A stretch of DNA of 64,000 bases from JAAFHB01 sp037133495 (GTDB lineage Bacteria > Bacteroidota > Bacteroidia > Bacteroidales > Prolixibacteraceae). This document shows, piece by piece, positions 44,328 to 52,900 of this stretch. Numbering within the stretch: the first letter of the stretch is position 1; the number at the start of each line of letters is the position of its first letter. The stretch is taken from contig JBAXOA010000010.1 of the NCBI GenBank assembly GCA_037133495.1, positions 3,374 to 67,373 on the forward strand, in the 5' to 3' direction. The notes below the pieces were generated by a model. The model saw only the letters and a list, made by a program, of their open reading frames with translations. It was not told the origin of the DNA and searched no databases. Both the position numbers and the translations under genes were made by a program.

Positions 44328-45503
44328 TCAACTGTTTGGGTGCAATGCCTTTTCAATTTTTTCCAATCCTTCTTTAAGCACAGCTCTCGGGCATCCGAAA
44401 TTTAGTCTGAAATAACCTTCACCACCTGTTCCAAATTTACTGCCATGATTTAAAGCAACGTTTCCATCGATCAATCGTTTGGCTAACTCTTTCTCGCTAA
44501 GATGATAAGCAGTGAAATCCATCCAGACCAGAAAGGTAGCTTCAGGTTTCATAATTTTAATCATAGGCAACCGTTCGACAATAAATGTCTCAAGAAATCT
44601 GTAATTTTCTTCCAGATACGCCATTAGCTGATCAAGCCAGTCGTGGCCATGACGTAAAGCAGCTTCCGTGGCTATATTTCCAAAGATATTGCCGCTATGG
44701 ATATGGATCGTATTTAAAACCTGCTCATACTTAAGCCGGATTTTCCTATTGGGTATGATCACAAACGCTGAGGAGAGTCCCGCGACATTAAAAGTTTTGC
44801 TGGCAGCCATCAAAACGGCACTGTTCATCGCAATACTATCCGATACCATTGGAATTGGAATGTGTTTGTTCCCCGAAAAAACCAGATCTGCATGAATTTC
44901 GTCCGAAATAATCACAATTCCGTTCTCGTTACAGATTTGGCTCAGTTCTTTGAGTTCTTCCATGCTCCAAACCATGCCGCCCGGGTTGTGCGGACTGCAA
45001 AGGATCAGTAATTTTGTTTTTGAATCGATAATCTGCCTGAGATTTTCAAAATCAAAGGTATAACGGCCATCCCTGATCATTAAGGGATTCTCAAGCATTT
45101 TTCTTCCCGATCCTTTTATGCTGGTGAAAAAGGGAAAATATACCGGAGGCTGAACAATCACTTTGTCGCCTGGTTCTGAAAGTGCCATAATCAGCATCGT
45201 TACTGCAGAAACTACACCAGGACTCGTAGTGATCATTTCTTTATCGATTTTCCAGCCATGCCTGCGATCCAGCCACTCGATGATCGCTTCAGAATAACTT
45301 TCCGGACGGTAGGAATAGGCCAGTATTTCATGATTTAGCCGTTTCTGTAAAGCATCTATAATAAAGTCTGGTGTGCGGAAGTCAGTATCTGCCACCCAAA
45401 GCGGCAATGCTTCACCATTTCCAAAATAGAGGTCAAGCATATCATATTTGACACAGTCGGTTCCGCGTCGCTCAATTATTTCATCAAAATTGTACTGTAT
45501 CAT
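44328..45503 (-). CDS. MalY/PatB-type PLP-dependent C-S lyase (cystathionine beta-lyase)
   Basis: This 391-residue fold-type I aminotransferase-like enzyme has LPLWVADTDFRTPDFI near the N-terminus, AYSYRPESYSEAIIEWLDRRHGW, LCSPHNPGGMVWS, ISDEIHADLVF (PLP Asp), and MAASKTFNVAGLSSAF, whose Lys forms the Schiff base. It likely cleaves cystathionine or related C-S compounds to pyruvate, ammonia and a thiol. Expression may run on to the TonB receptor; comB is 36 bp upstream, so the three minus-strand genes may be one operon. Confidence 0.9.
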   Translation of the reverse strand: MIQYNFDEIIERRGTDCVKYDMLDLYFGNGEALPLWVADTDFRTPDFIIDALQKRLNHEILAYSYRPESYSEAIIEWLDRRHGWKIDKEMITTSPGVVSAVTMLIMALSEPGDKVIVQPPVYFPFFTSIKGSGRKMLENPLMIRDGRYTFDFENLRQIIDSKTKLLILCSPHNPGGMVWSMEELKELSQICNENGIVIISDEIHADLVFSGNKHIPIPMVSDSIAMNSAVLMAASKTFNVAGLSSAFVIIPNRKIRLKYEQVLNTIHIHSGNIFGNIATEAALRHGHDWLDQLMAYLEENYRFLETFIVERLPMIKIMKPEATFLVWMDFTAYHLSEKELAKRLIDGNVALNHGSKFGTGGEGYFRLNFGCPRAVLKEGLEKIEKALHPNS

Positions 45504-45539
45504 TTATTGTACGATTAATTTATTTCTGTTTATACCGGA

Positions 45540-46232
45540 TTAAACCATTTCAATTTTTTTCAACCAATTGTAATCATCACCCTTTTCAATTTTAAGGACA
45601 AAATTAAAACGATTCAGACTCAGACAAAGTTCAAAATCGGATGCCGGCGACCATTCATGATTAGCCGGATCAAGCAGCCGGGCGCCATCGCCTGTACGAA
45701 GGATTTCCTTTATCCTATCAAAGTCAGTGGCTTGGTTCTGCAATTTATCTCGTAAATATTCGGCTAAAAAGGTATCTTCCTGTGTTGGATATCGACATTC
45801 GTAACCCATGCAAACCAGGCTCACTTCAGCTGGATTTTTTTCGCGGATATAAGTAATAATTGCTTCCGCGTTTACAAAACTTCCGGTGATAATTTCGTCA
45901 GCATTGACGGCGTTGGCAATTCCGCGTGTTCCCGAGCTGGTTGTCAATATGATGGTTTTTCCGGTAAGATCCTGATTCATAATATGAGTAGGGGAATTTC
46001 CAAAATCAAAACCAGGCACTTTCCGTTCATGTCGTTCGCCAAGCATTATTACATCATTGATCGAATTTTTCAAGGCGAAGGCCTCATCCACATGTTCAAC
46101 GGGAATAATTTTTTCTGCTCCGGCCGCGTAAACATAACAGGCGGTGGAAAATGCCCTGAAAACATCTATAACCACAGTAAGTCCTTTGGCTTTTTGCGCT
46201 CCTTCGACGAGCTGAAGAATTTCTATTTTCAT
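45540..46232 (-). CDS. comB: 2-phosphosulfolactate phosphatase family protein
   Basis: From ATG 46232 (MKIEILQLVEGAQ) the protein is 230 residues. The frame extends to 46286, but the extension lies in the leader repeat. Family features are VVIDVFRAFSTACYVYAAGAEKIIPV, MLGERHERKVPGFDFGNSP, IILTTSSGTRGI, GSFVNAEAIITYI and CRYPTQEDTFLAEYL. In methanogens ComB removes phosphate from 2-phosphosulfolactate in coenzyme M synthesis. In Bacteroidota the role is unknown; a sulfonate link with the cysteate-synthase-like gene is possible. It starts directly at the end of leader element copy 2. Confidence 0.9.
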   Translation of the reverse strand: MKIEILQLVEGAQKAKGLTVVIDVFRAFSTACYVYAAGAEKIIPVEHVDEAFALKNSINDVIMLGERHERKVPGFDFGNSPTHIMNQDLTGKTIILTTSSGTRGIANAVNADEIITGSFVNAEAIITYIREKNPAEVSLVCMGYECRYPTQEDTFLAEYLRDKLQNQATDFDRIKEILRTGDGARLLDPANHEWSPASDFELCLSLNRFNFVLKIEKGDDYNWLKKIEMV

Positions 46233-46320
46233 CAGAAGATAATTTGTTTTTTTAAAATTGCCTGATAGCCTGTGTGCACTCTTCATTCGTGTTTGCGAAG
46301 CGCAGATACATGGTGTTTCA
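46230..46320 (-). repeat. Dispersed leader element, copy 2
   Basis: On the minus strand the element runs from TGAAACACC (46320-46312) to AAATTATCTTCTG and then into the comB ATG (46232-46230). Blocks CTGCGCTTCGCAAACACGA and TGAAGA are shared with copy 3, and CAGGCTATCAGG and AAAAAAACAAATTATCT with copy 1. The TGCG-CTT-CGCA segment can form a small hairpin. Confidence 0.7.
46252..46311 (-). CDS. Possible 19-residue leader peptide in copy 2
   Basis: ATG 46311 opens MYLRFANTNEECTQAIRQF and a TAA follows. The N-terminal half matches the peptides of the other two copies. The frame is shifted in the second half relative to copy 1, through an internal deletion. Expression unknown. Confidence 0.25.
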   Translation of the reverse strand: MYLRFANTNEECTQAIRQF

Positions 46321-46396
46321 TAAATGGGCTTTGACTCGTTCCATCCGAAACTTTTGTAATTTGGCTGCGAATTTAACGTAAAAGTAGAAAAGAACG

Positions 46397-47197
46397 ATGA
46401 TCTCTGTCACTTTAAAAGGTTTGACCATTTTACAATTTACAAATCTGAACAGATTTCCGGAGTTGCTCCACTTCTCAACAGTACGGGCAAATGGTTGTAG
46501 CATTGATAAATACAGCTCTTTGAATTTGGGTTTTAATTCGGGCGATCTTCCCGTGAATGTGAGAGAGAATCGGAATCTGCTTTGCAATAAACTTGATTTA
46601 AACCCTGAACTGTTGGTATTTCCGAACCAGACTCATACAGCTACTGTTAAAGTAATTACTGCTGATTATTTTAACTCCGAGGAGGAAGTACAAAAACATT
46701 TTCTCAGTGAAACAGATGCCGTCATTACTGCATTGACAGGTGTTTGTGTTGCTGTAAAAACTGCCGATTGTGTGCCGGTTCTCCTTTTTGATCCCAAACG
46801 CAACGTGGTTGCGGCCGTTCATGCCGGATGGCGTGGAACAGTGCAAGGTATTGCAGCAAAAACGATTAATATAATAACGGAGAGTTTTGGGTCTGAGCCT
46901 TCTGATCTTTGGGCGGGTATAGGGCCTTCAATCAGCCCCGATGTTTACGAAGTCGGAGAGGAAGTATGGAAGCAATTTGACCCTGAATTTTATCGGCAGA
47001 TTCATCCGGAAAGACCGGATAAAAGGCTGCTTGATCTGTGGAGCGCCAATCATCATCAGCTGCAGGCTGCAGGAATTCCTGAAAATCAGATTGAAGTCGC
47101 ATGCATCTGCACATTATCTGATCCTGATCGGTTCTTTTCAGCCCGTCGAGACGGGATTAAAACCGGCAGAATGGCAACAGGAATAATGATCCGATAA
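46397..47197 (+). CDS. pgeF: PgeF/YfiH-type laccase-domain protein (purine nucleoside phosphorylase/polyphenol oxidase)
   Basis: This 266-residue protein has family features: LSLNLGFNSGD-like SLNLGFNSGDLPVNVRENRNLL, FPNQTHTATV with a metal-binding His, TADCVPVLLFDP with the key Cys, VVAAVHAGWRGTVQGIA with another metal-binding His, and AGIGPSISPDVYEVGEEV. Bacterial YfiH/PgeF members correct mis-incorporated L-Ser in peptidoglycan or act on purine nucleosides; which applies here cannot be told. It is divergent from comB and convergent with GH92. Confidence 0.92.
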   Translation: MISVTLKGLTILQFTNLNRFPELLHFSTVRANGCSIDKYSSLNLGFNSGDLPVNVRENRNLLCNKLDLNPELLVFPNQTHTATVKVITADYFNSEEEVQKHFLSETDAVITALTGVCVAVKTADCVPVLLFDPKRNVVAAVHAGWRGTVQGIAAKTINIITESFGSEPSDLWAGIGPSISPDVYEVGEEVWKQFDPEFYRQIHPERPDKRLLDLWSANHHQLQAAGIPENQIEVACICTLSDPDRFFSARRDGIKTGRMATGIMIR

Positions 47198-47202
47198 AAA
47201 AA

Positions 47203-47262
47203 CACCACAGATTACAAAGATGCTCACAGATTGTTCTGTGTTAGTCGGTGTAATCTGTGGTG
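47203..47262. repeat. Long nested hairpin between pgeF and GH92
   Basis: CACCACAGATTACA (47203-47216) is a perfect inverted repeat of TGTAATCTGTGGTG (47249-47262). Inside, CACAG 47225-47229 pairs with CTGTG 47236-47240. It lies between convergent genes and can act as a two-way terminator. The sequence also resembles dispersed palindromic elements common in Bacteroidota intergenic DNA. Confidence 0.75.
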
Positions 47263-47298
47263 AAATTAATCCCAGCCGTTGAAAGCAAAGATTATGAT

Positions 47299-49599
47299 TT
47301 ATTTCTTTTTATTCGAAAACGAATAAGGGAAGCTTTCCGGTAAAGTGCCCCGAACTTTATTTGGCGCTTTGGTCATGTCAAATTCGAGCTTCCCACCTTT
47401 TAATAAATCGCTGTGCGTGACATAATTTTTATCGTAAACTACACCGTTAAGGTTGATTTTATTGATATAAAGATTTGTTTCACTGTTTTTAGGGGCATTG
47501 ATCTCAAATTTCTTGCCGTTTTCTAGTGATAACGTAATTTTTTTAAACAGCGGAGCTCCAAAAGCATATTCACCAGTTCCTGGAGCGACAGGATAGAAGC
47601 CCATCGCCGAGAAGACATACCATGCTGATGTTTGTCCGTTATCTTCATCGCCACAAAGTCCGTCGGGTCGGGGTGTATAGAGTTTATCCATCACTTGCCG
47701 CACTAAATACTGACCTTTCCAGGGTTGTCCCAGGTAATTGTACAGGTAGATGGCATGTTGAATCGGTTGATTTCCATGAGCATATTGTCCCATATTCGCG
47801 ATCAGCATTTCTGTAATCTCATGAATCTGTATGCCATAATAGGAATAATCGAAAGTGGGAGCAGAGCTGAACACTTCATCAAGGCGCTGGGCCATTTTTT
47901 CGCGTCCGCCCATTAAATTAGCCAGACCCTGTGGATCATGAAATACACACCAGGTATAGTGCCAGCTCGATCCTTCAGTAAAGGCATCGCCCCATTTATC
48001 GGGACGGAATGGCGTTTGAAAAGTGCCATCTTCATTTCTGCCACGCATGAAATTAACCGATTTGTCGAAAACATTGGCATAATTCATTGCCCTTTTGGCA
48101 AAGAGATCGATCTCCGGCTGGGGACGACCTAAATCTTTAGCCAATTTCCAGATACACCAGTCGGCGAATGAATATTCAAGTGTTCGGGCAGCATTTTCGT
48201 TAATGCCAACATTATAAGGAATATAGCCTAATTTGTTGTAGTATTTTACGCCATATCGGCCTACAGAATGCAGTGGTCCTGCATTCTCTGCGTTTTTTTG
48301 AATTGCTTCGTACAATTTTGCGATATCGAATCCGCGGATTCCTTTGAGGTAGGCGTCTGCAATATTAACTGCTGAGTTTGAACCGATCATACAATCACGG
48401 TGCCCCGGACTGGCCCATTCGGGAAGCCAGCCACTTTCATTATAAGTGTTCGCCAATCCTTCCATAATCTGGGAACTAAGTGAAGGGTGCATTAATGTGA
48501 AATAAGGGAAAACGGCACGGAAAGTATCCCAAAACCCATTGTCGGTAAACATATAACCCGGAAGAACCTTTCCGTTATATGGACTGTAATGAACGATTTT
48601 ATTATTGGCGTCTATCTCATAAAATTTTCGTGGGAAAAGCATAGTGCGATAAAGTGCGGTATAGAAAGTCCGCAACTGGTCAACCGTACCGCCTTCAACT
48701 TTTACGCGTGCAAATTCTTTATTCCACGCTGCTTCCGCATTGTTTTTAATTTGATCAAAGCTATTTTGGCCGATCTCTCTTTTTAGGCTAAGCTCCGCCT
48801 GTTCGAGGCTGATAAACGAAGAGGCCACGCGTGCATGAACAAGTTCTCCTTTTTTGGTTTTAAAAGTCACAACAGCCATCACATGTTTTCCTTCAGCTGC
48901 AGCGCTTCCTTTCGATAAAACACTGTCTTGCCAGGTTGAAACTTCGCCAAATTCTTTGTCAAAGATGATTACAAAATAGTTGTGAAAATTTTCAGGTACG
49001 CCACCACTATTGTTTCTGCAATAGCCTGTTACTTTTCGCTCCTGAGGTGAAATTTTCACCATTGAACCTTTATTAAAAGCATCTATTACAATATGAGAAG
49101 CATCGGATTCAGGGAAAGTAAACCGGAACTGAGCTGCACGTTCGGTAGGTGTTATTTCTGTAATGACGTCATAATTAGAGAGGTATGCTCTATAGTAATG
49201 CGGTTTGGCAATTTCAACCTTATGTGAATACCACGAAGCTCGTTTATTTTCATCAACGATTAGTTTGCCAGTCTCCGGGAATAAAGAAAATGCTGCATAA
49301 TCGTTGATCCACGGACTTGGCTGATGGGTTTGCTTAAATCCCCTGATTTTCACATCGTCATACATATATCCCCAGCCATTGCCGTTTTTATTGGTCTGGG
49401 GAGTCCAGAAATTCATTCCCCAAGGCAATGCAATAGCCGGATAGGTGTTCCCGTTGGATAAGGCGAAATCGGAATCAGTACCTACAAGCGGATTCGCATA
49501 TTCCACTAAAGAACCCTGATTATTGTCAATTTGCTGTGCGTGAGTGAGTAAAGAAAACAGCACAAATGTTAAAATCAAAAATGGATATTTCATTTTCAT
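47299..49599 (-). CDS. GH92-family exo-alpha-mannosidase
   Basis: This 766-residue secreted enzyme has a signal peptide (1-21, LLTHAQ). GH92 landmarks are VEYANPLVGTDSDFALSNGNTYPAIALPWGMNFWTPQT at the start, RGFKQTHQPSPWINDYAAFSLFP, a helical linker, DNGFWDTFRAVFPYFTLMHP, EWASPGHRDCMIGSNSAVNIADAYLKGIRGF, and LCGDEDNGQTSAWYVFSAMGFYPVAPGTGEYAFGAP. The family is calcium-dependent and inverts, cleaving alpha-1,2/1,3/1,4/1,6-mannosides of N-glycans or fungal mannans. No SusCD pair is adjacent. It shares a strand and 17-bp gap with the methyltransferase gene upstream. Confidence 0.95.
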   Translation of the reverse strand: MKMKYPFLILTFVLFSLLTHAQQIDNNQGSLVEYANPLVGTDSDFALSNGNTYPAIALPWGMNFWTPQTNKNGNGWGYMYDDVKIRGFKQTHQPSPWINDYAAFSLFPETGKLIVDENKRASWYSHKVEIAKPHYYRAYLSNYDVITEITPTERAAQFRFTFPESDASHIVIDAFNKGSMVKISPQERKVTGYCRNNSGGVPENFHNYFVIIFDKEFGEVSTWQDSVLSKGSAAAEGKHVMAVVTFKTKKGELVHARVASSFISLEQAELSLKREIGQNSFDQIKNNAEAAWNKEFARVKVEGGTVDQLRTFYTALYRTMLFPRKFYEIDANNKIVHYSPYNGKVLPGYMFTDNGFWDTFRAVFPYFTLMHPSLSSQIMEGLANTYNESGWLPEWASPGHRDCMIGSNSAVNIADAYLKGIRGFDIAKLYEAIQKNAENAGPLHSVGRYGVKYYNKLGYIPYNVGINENAARTLEYSFADWCIWKLAKDLGRPQPEIDLFAKRAMNYANVFDKSVNFMRGRNEDGTFQTPFRPDKWGDAFTEGSSWHYTWCVFHDPQGLANLMGGREKMAQRLDEVFSSAPTFDYSYYGIQIHEITEMLIANMGQYAHGNQPIQHAIYLYNYLGQPWKGQYLVRQVMDKLYTPRPDGLCGDEDNGQTSAWYVFSAMGFYPVAPGTGEYAFGAPLFKKITLSLENGKKFEINAPKNSETNLYINKINLNGVVYDKNYVTHSDLLKGGKLEFDMTKAPNKVRGTLPESFPYSFSNKKK

Positions 49600-49616
49600 T
49601 ATTATTTAGTGAGTTT

Positions 49617-50393
49617 TTATTTCCAGATAAATCCGGGTAAGTTAAAAAACCTAAGCATTTTATTGATTTTGGCAATTAAGATCCGGGTAGTTTTTGCTTT
49701 TGCCTTAGCGACAAAACTAAGATTTTGTTTTGGTATTTGAAAACTAATATTTCCTGTTCTTTCGTGTACCGGCTTGTCTCTTTTCTTTTTTTCGATCACA
49801 AGAATGCTGTCATAGAAATGCAGTGAATCAACACTTGCGGTGAAGGTGTTTGCCTTTAATGCTTTTTGTTCAGAATGATGCGCATTCAGCAAGTCGATAA
49901 ATTTCTTGCTGTACTCGATAAAAGTCCCTTTTCTCCGAAAGCCACCGCCGAATTTTAGCCAATAGGAGGTATGGATGTCTTCGCACAGATAAACCCCGTT
50001 CTCTTTTACATGATCAAATAATTCTTCAAAACTGATAATTTGCTGAATCATAGTATGACCACCATCGTCAATTAAGATATCTATGGGTGGTATGGCCTTT
50101 TTTACCTCTTTCAGAAATTTTCGGTCAGACTGCGATCCGATAAATATCTTAATGTTATCTTCTTCCAGATCTTTGCATTGAGGATTAATATCTATTCCAT
50201 ATATTCTGGCCTTATCGCCGAAATAATTTTTCCACATTTGCAAACTTCCTCCGTGTGATACGCCAATCTCAAGTATTGTGATTTCCTGGCCCCTGAACCT
50301 GGAAAAATGCCGGTCATAAACATCAAAGTAGTGCGCCCATTTGTGAATAAGCCTTCCTTCGTTGTGTCTAAAATAGTTTTCTAAGTCATTCAT
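49617..50393 (-). CDS. Class I SAM-dependent methyltransferase (CmcI/MycE-like)
   Basis: This 258-residue protein has HKWAHYFDVYDRHFSRFRG at the start, the SAM-binding motif ITILEIGVSHGGSLQMWKNYFG (~35-57), RIYGIDINPQC and IDILIDDGGHTMIQQIISFEELFDHVKENGVYLCEDIHTSYW. That arrangement is like macrocin/mycinamicin or cephalosporin C7-type methyltransferases. The substrate, perhaps a sugar or surface glycan, is unknown. It lies 17 bp upstream of GH92 on the same strand. It may be regarded as a tailoring enzyme of a polysaccharide. Confidence 0.8.
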   Translation of the reverse strand: MNDLENYFRHNEGRLIHKWAHYFDVYDRHFSRFRGQEITILEIGVSHGGSLQMWKNYFGDKARIYGIDINPQCKDLEEDNIKIFIGSQSDRKFLKEVKKAIPPIDILIDDGGHTMIQQIISFEELFDHVKENGVYLCEDIHTSYWLKFGGGFRRKGTFIEYSKKFIDLLNAHHSEQKALKANTFTASVDSLHFYDSILVIEKKKRDKPVHERTGNISFQIPKQNLSFVAKAKAKTTRILIAKINKMLRFFNLPGFIWK

Positions 50394-50529
50394 CCTGAAA
50401 TTTTCAAATTATGTATTAGGAAAGATATATTATTGCAATACGATTTTACTAAGATGCTGAATATTAATAATAAATATCATTGAAAATTATTAATTGACAA
50501 TTACTTATCATTTGCGGACCCTTGTTCCG

Positions 50530-51312
50530 CTATCCGCTTACCTGTACTTCCAGACCTGTTTCTTGTTTAACCCGCACAGCGATTTTATTCAGATCGTTGG
50601 TGGTTATTTTTCGCAGATCTTTAGCAGGTGTATCGCGAGCAATGGTATAAATCATCACCATTTGAGGCCGGATTTGCTGAAGAAGAGCAATCCATGCAGA
50701 GAGCTCAGCTTCTGTTGTATTGTCAATCGATATCCCGTTAAAGTCACCCTTGATAAACATGGTCTGGATAATTAACCGGCCACTAAAATTCTTAAGGTTT
50801 TCGACAACCCGTGCAAGATCAAATCTTCCAACAGGTTGGTCGAGCACTTTGATCGTTGCATAAATCCCTGAGTCAAGTTTGAGAATATTATCATCCACTT
50901 TTTTAAGCGCCTCCACTACGGCTGGTTTGTGCAGCATGGTTGAATTTGAAAGGACTGCAATTCTCGCGGCAGGGCATAATTCATTTCTAATCAGCACGGT
51001 ATCGTCAATAATAGCAGCAAATTCCGGGTGCATTGTTGGTTCTCCATTGCCTGCGAAAGTAATTACGTCAGGTAATGTACCATCGCTTTTCATTGTTTGT
51101 AGTTTCTCACTGAGCAGTTGCTTTACTTCAGTTTGTTTGGGTAAGATAGCTTTAACAGTTCCTTTTTCGGGGTTCCATCCACATTCGCAATAGATGCAGT
51201 CAAAAGAGCATAATTTTGAATCGTTGGGTAATAAATTTATTCCCAGCGAGATACCTAACCTTCGGCTGACGACCGGCCCGAATATTGTTTCATCAAAAAG
51301 AAAAGTCGGCAT
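50530..51312 (-). CDS. Radical SAM protein
   Basis: This 260-residue enzyme has the cluster motif CSFDCIYCECGW (Cys-x3-Cys-x2-Cys, ~34-41) after GISLGINLLP. TFAGNGEPTMHPEF is the following GGE-like SAM-binding region. VLSNSTML, KLDSG and IQTMFIKGD fit the half-barrel core. It belongs to the group of COG0731-type proteins whose function is not settled. The start is MPTFLFDETIFGPV. It is next to the amidohydrolase operon (28 bp), same strand. Confidence 0.88.
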   Translation of the reverse strand: MPTFLFDETIFGPVVSRRLGISLGINLLPNDSKLCSFDCIYCECGWNPEKGTVKAILPKQTEVKQLLSEKLQTMKSDGTLPDVITFAGNGEPTMHPEFAAIIDDTVLIRNELCPAARIAVLSNSTMLHKPAVVEALKKVDDNILKLDSGIYATIKVLDQPVGRFDLARVVENLKNFSGRLIIQTMFIKGDFNGISIDNTTEAELSAWIALLQQIRPQMVMIYTIARDTPAKDLRKITTNDLNKIAVRVKQETGLEVQVSG

Positions 51313-51340
51313 AAATATTAAAATATCAATTAAAATTGTT

Positions 51341-52534
51341 CTAAATCAACTTTTTCAGACTTGACTGAGGTTTCAAAATTAACCGGTGCAAATCCATTCC
51401 GGTAATCAGATTGATTCCCGGGCTCTTTCCTTTTTTAATTGTTCCTGCCCATCCATTCATTTCCAATGCTTCAGCTCCGTTTCGTGTTGCCCAGATGACG
51501 ATTTCACCGAATGGGACAGAAGGAAATTCACTTTGTATGGTTTTCATCTCATCGAGCATCGAAAGTTTGTGGTTAGACGAAAGACTATCGGTTCCTAAAC
51601 AAATTTGCAATTTGTTTTTTCTGAAGAGTTCAATATCCGGAAGACGGTCTTCAATATAGCGGTTCGAATTGGGACACAGAACAAACCAGGTCCGACTGAG
51701 CAGTCTGGTATTTTCTATCAGGTCGATATCGCTTTGTGATGTGCGGATATTGTGAACCAGCAGGAGTTTATTTTTTTCGGGAAGCCAGCTTATTACACTT
51801 TCGAGGGCTGATTTTTCTGTTGGTGTAAACGTAGATAGATCGATGCCAAGATTTCCGCTCAGATGACTGAAGAGGCCGCCCTCCCCTGATCGGTACAAAT
51901 CATCTTCATCGGAGCATTCCTGACTGTGCATCGACAGAATTGAATTATGCTTTTCAGCAAATTGCGATATTTTTGAAAATAGATCTTTGGAAACGGAGTA
52001 GGGGGCGTGAGGAACAATGGAAGCTGATAATCCAAGTTTCTGCGCCTCATTGAAGCAATATTGAACCCATTCAAAAGCTTTTTCAGCACGTTGAGGAGAG
52101 AATCCAAGTGCTTCTATAAATGTGTGATACTTTATTTTTGAATTTGATTTTAACTGAAAGGTGGTATTCGTATTCGAAATATCGCCTGCTGCGACTACGC
52201 CATTTTTCCAAAGTTCGAAATCTGCTCTTTCTGCTTCCGTAAGAACCTTGTCGGTTTCAGTATTGCGCCGGGTAATTACATTTTTTAAAAAATCAGGCAA
52301 CCCGGTCTTTTCTGGGAATAGTCCGCGCAAATGCGACAGCTCGAGGTGGCAATGTGCATTTACAAATCCCGGAATTAAAACGCCGCTGTAAAATTCAACA
52401 CCTGCTTTTTCATCAAGATCTCCGTTTGTATCGGTGATATCGGTAATAATTCCATTATCCGAAAGGGTGATAATTCCTTTGTTTAGAACAGCTCCCGTTC
52501 CGGTAAAGATGTAATGGGCAGATAATTTGCGCAT
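51341..52534 (-). CDS. Amidohydrolase-family deaminase (MtaD/SsnA-like)
   Basis: This 397-residue metal-dependent hydrolase has PGFVNAHCHLELSHLRG (the HxH metal motif), VPHAPYSVS, ILSMHSQECSDEDDLY, LLVHNIRTS and CLGTDSLSSNHKLSMLDEMKT (metal Asp). The fold and motifs fit 5-methylthioadenosine/S-adenosylhomocysteine or guanine-type deaminases; the substrate is not certain. It ends just before the radical SAM gene and is 6 bp after the DUF4296 gene, so it is the last gene of the ABC-transporter operon. Confidence 0.88.
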   Translation of the reverse strand: MRKLSAHYIFTGTGAVLNKGIITLSDNGIITDITDTNGDLDEKAGVEFYSGVLIPGFVNAHCHLELSHLRGLFPEKTGLPDFLKNVITRRNTETDKVLTEAERADFELWKNGVVAAGDISNTNTTFQLKSNSKIKYHTFIEALGFSPQRAEKAFEWVQYCFNEAQKLGLSASIVPHAPYSVSKDLFSKISQFAEKHNSILSMHSQECSDEDDLYRSGEGGLFSHLSGNLGIDLSTFTPTEKSALESVISWLPEKNKLLLVHNIRTSQSDIDLIENTRLLSRTWFVLCPNSNRYIEDRLPDIELFRKNKLQICLGTDSLSSNHKLSMLDEMKTIQSEFPSVPFGEIVIWATRNGAEALEMNGWAGTIKKGKSPGINLITGMDLHRLILKPQSSLKKLI

Positions 52535-52540
52535 AAACGG

Positions 52541-52900
52541 CTATTTTTTATTCTGAATAGAGTCTTTAGCCCTTGATTTAGCCAGCATTTCGTTCAGTCG
52601 ATTCAATAATTCATCATATACCGGCTTAAATTGATCGGGGTGTTTGCCGTAATAAAACACCGATTCTTCAAAAACCTTCTGATTAAGTTTATATTTTTTA
52701 AGAACCGAGAGGTAAAGATCGTCCTGATAGTTTTGGTAGTCGGTTTTCATGGAAAATCTTTGAGCATATACCGATTCTGCCAGATGAAGGTCAACAAGTA
52801 CAGGGGTAATCTCTTTTTGAGTGAGTATCCCTTTTGGAACTTTATTTCTTGAGCACGCTAAAGCCAGAAAAACAGTTACAACGATTAGAAAGCTTCTCAT
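52541..52900 (-). CDS. DUF4296 family lipoprotein
   Basis: This 119-residue protein has a lipoprotein signal ending in LALAC (Cys16). It is followed by VPKGILTQKEITPVLVDLHLAESVY and NYQDDLYLSVLKKYKLNQKVFEESVFYYGKHPDQF, as in the Bacteroidota DUF4296 family. The function is unknown. Its start overlaps the end of the ATPase gene by 4 bp (ATGA), so translation is coupled. Confidence 0.85.
   Translation of the reverse strand: MRSFLIVVTVFLALACSRNKVPKGILTQKEITPVLVDLHLAESVYAQRFSMKTDYQNYQDDLYLSVLKKYKLNQKVFEESVFYYGKHPDQFKPVYDELLNRLNEMLAKSRAKDSIQNKK

Noticed and set aside
46233..46286. N-terminal extension of comB to ATG 46286
   Set aside because: The extension lies wholly in the leader element and is not like ComB; the normal ComB start motif begins at 46232.
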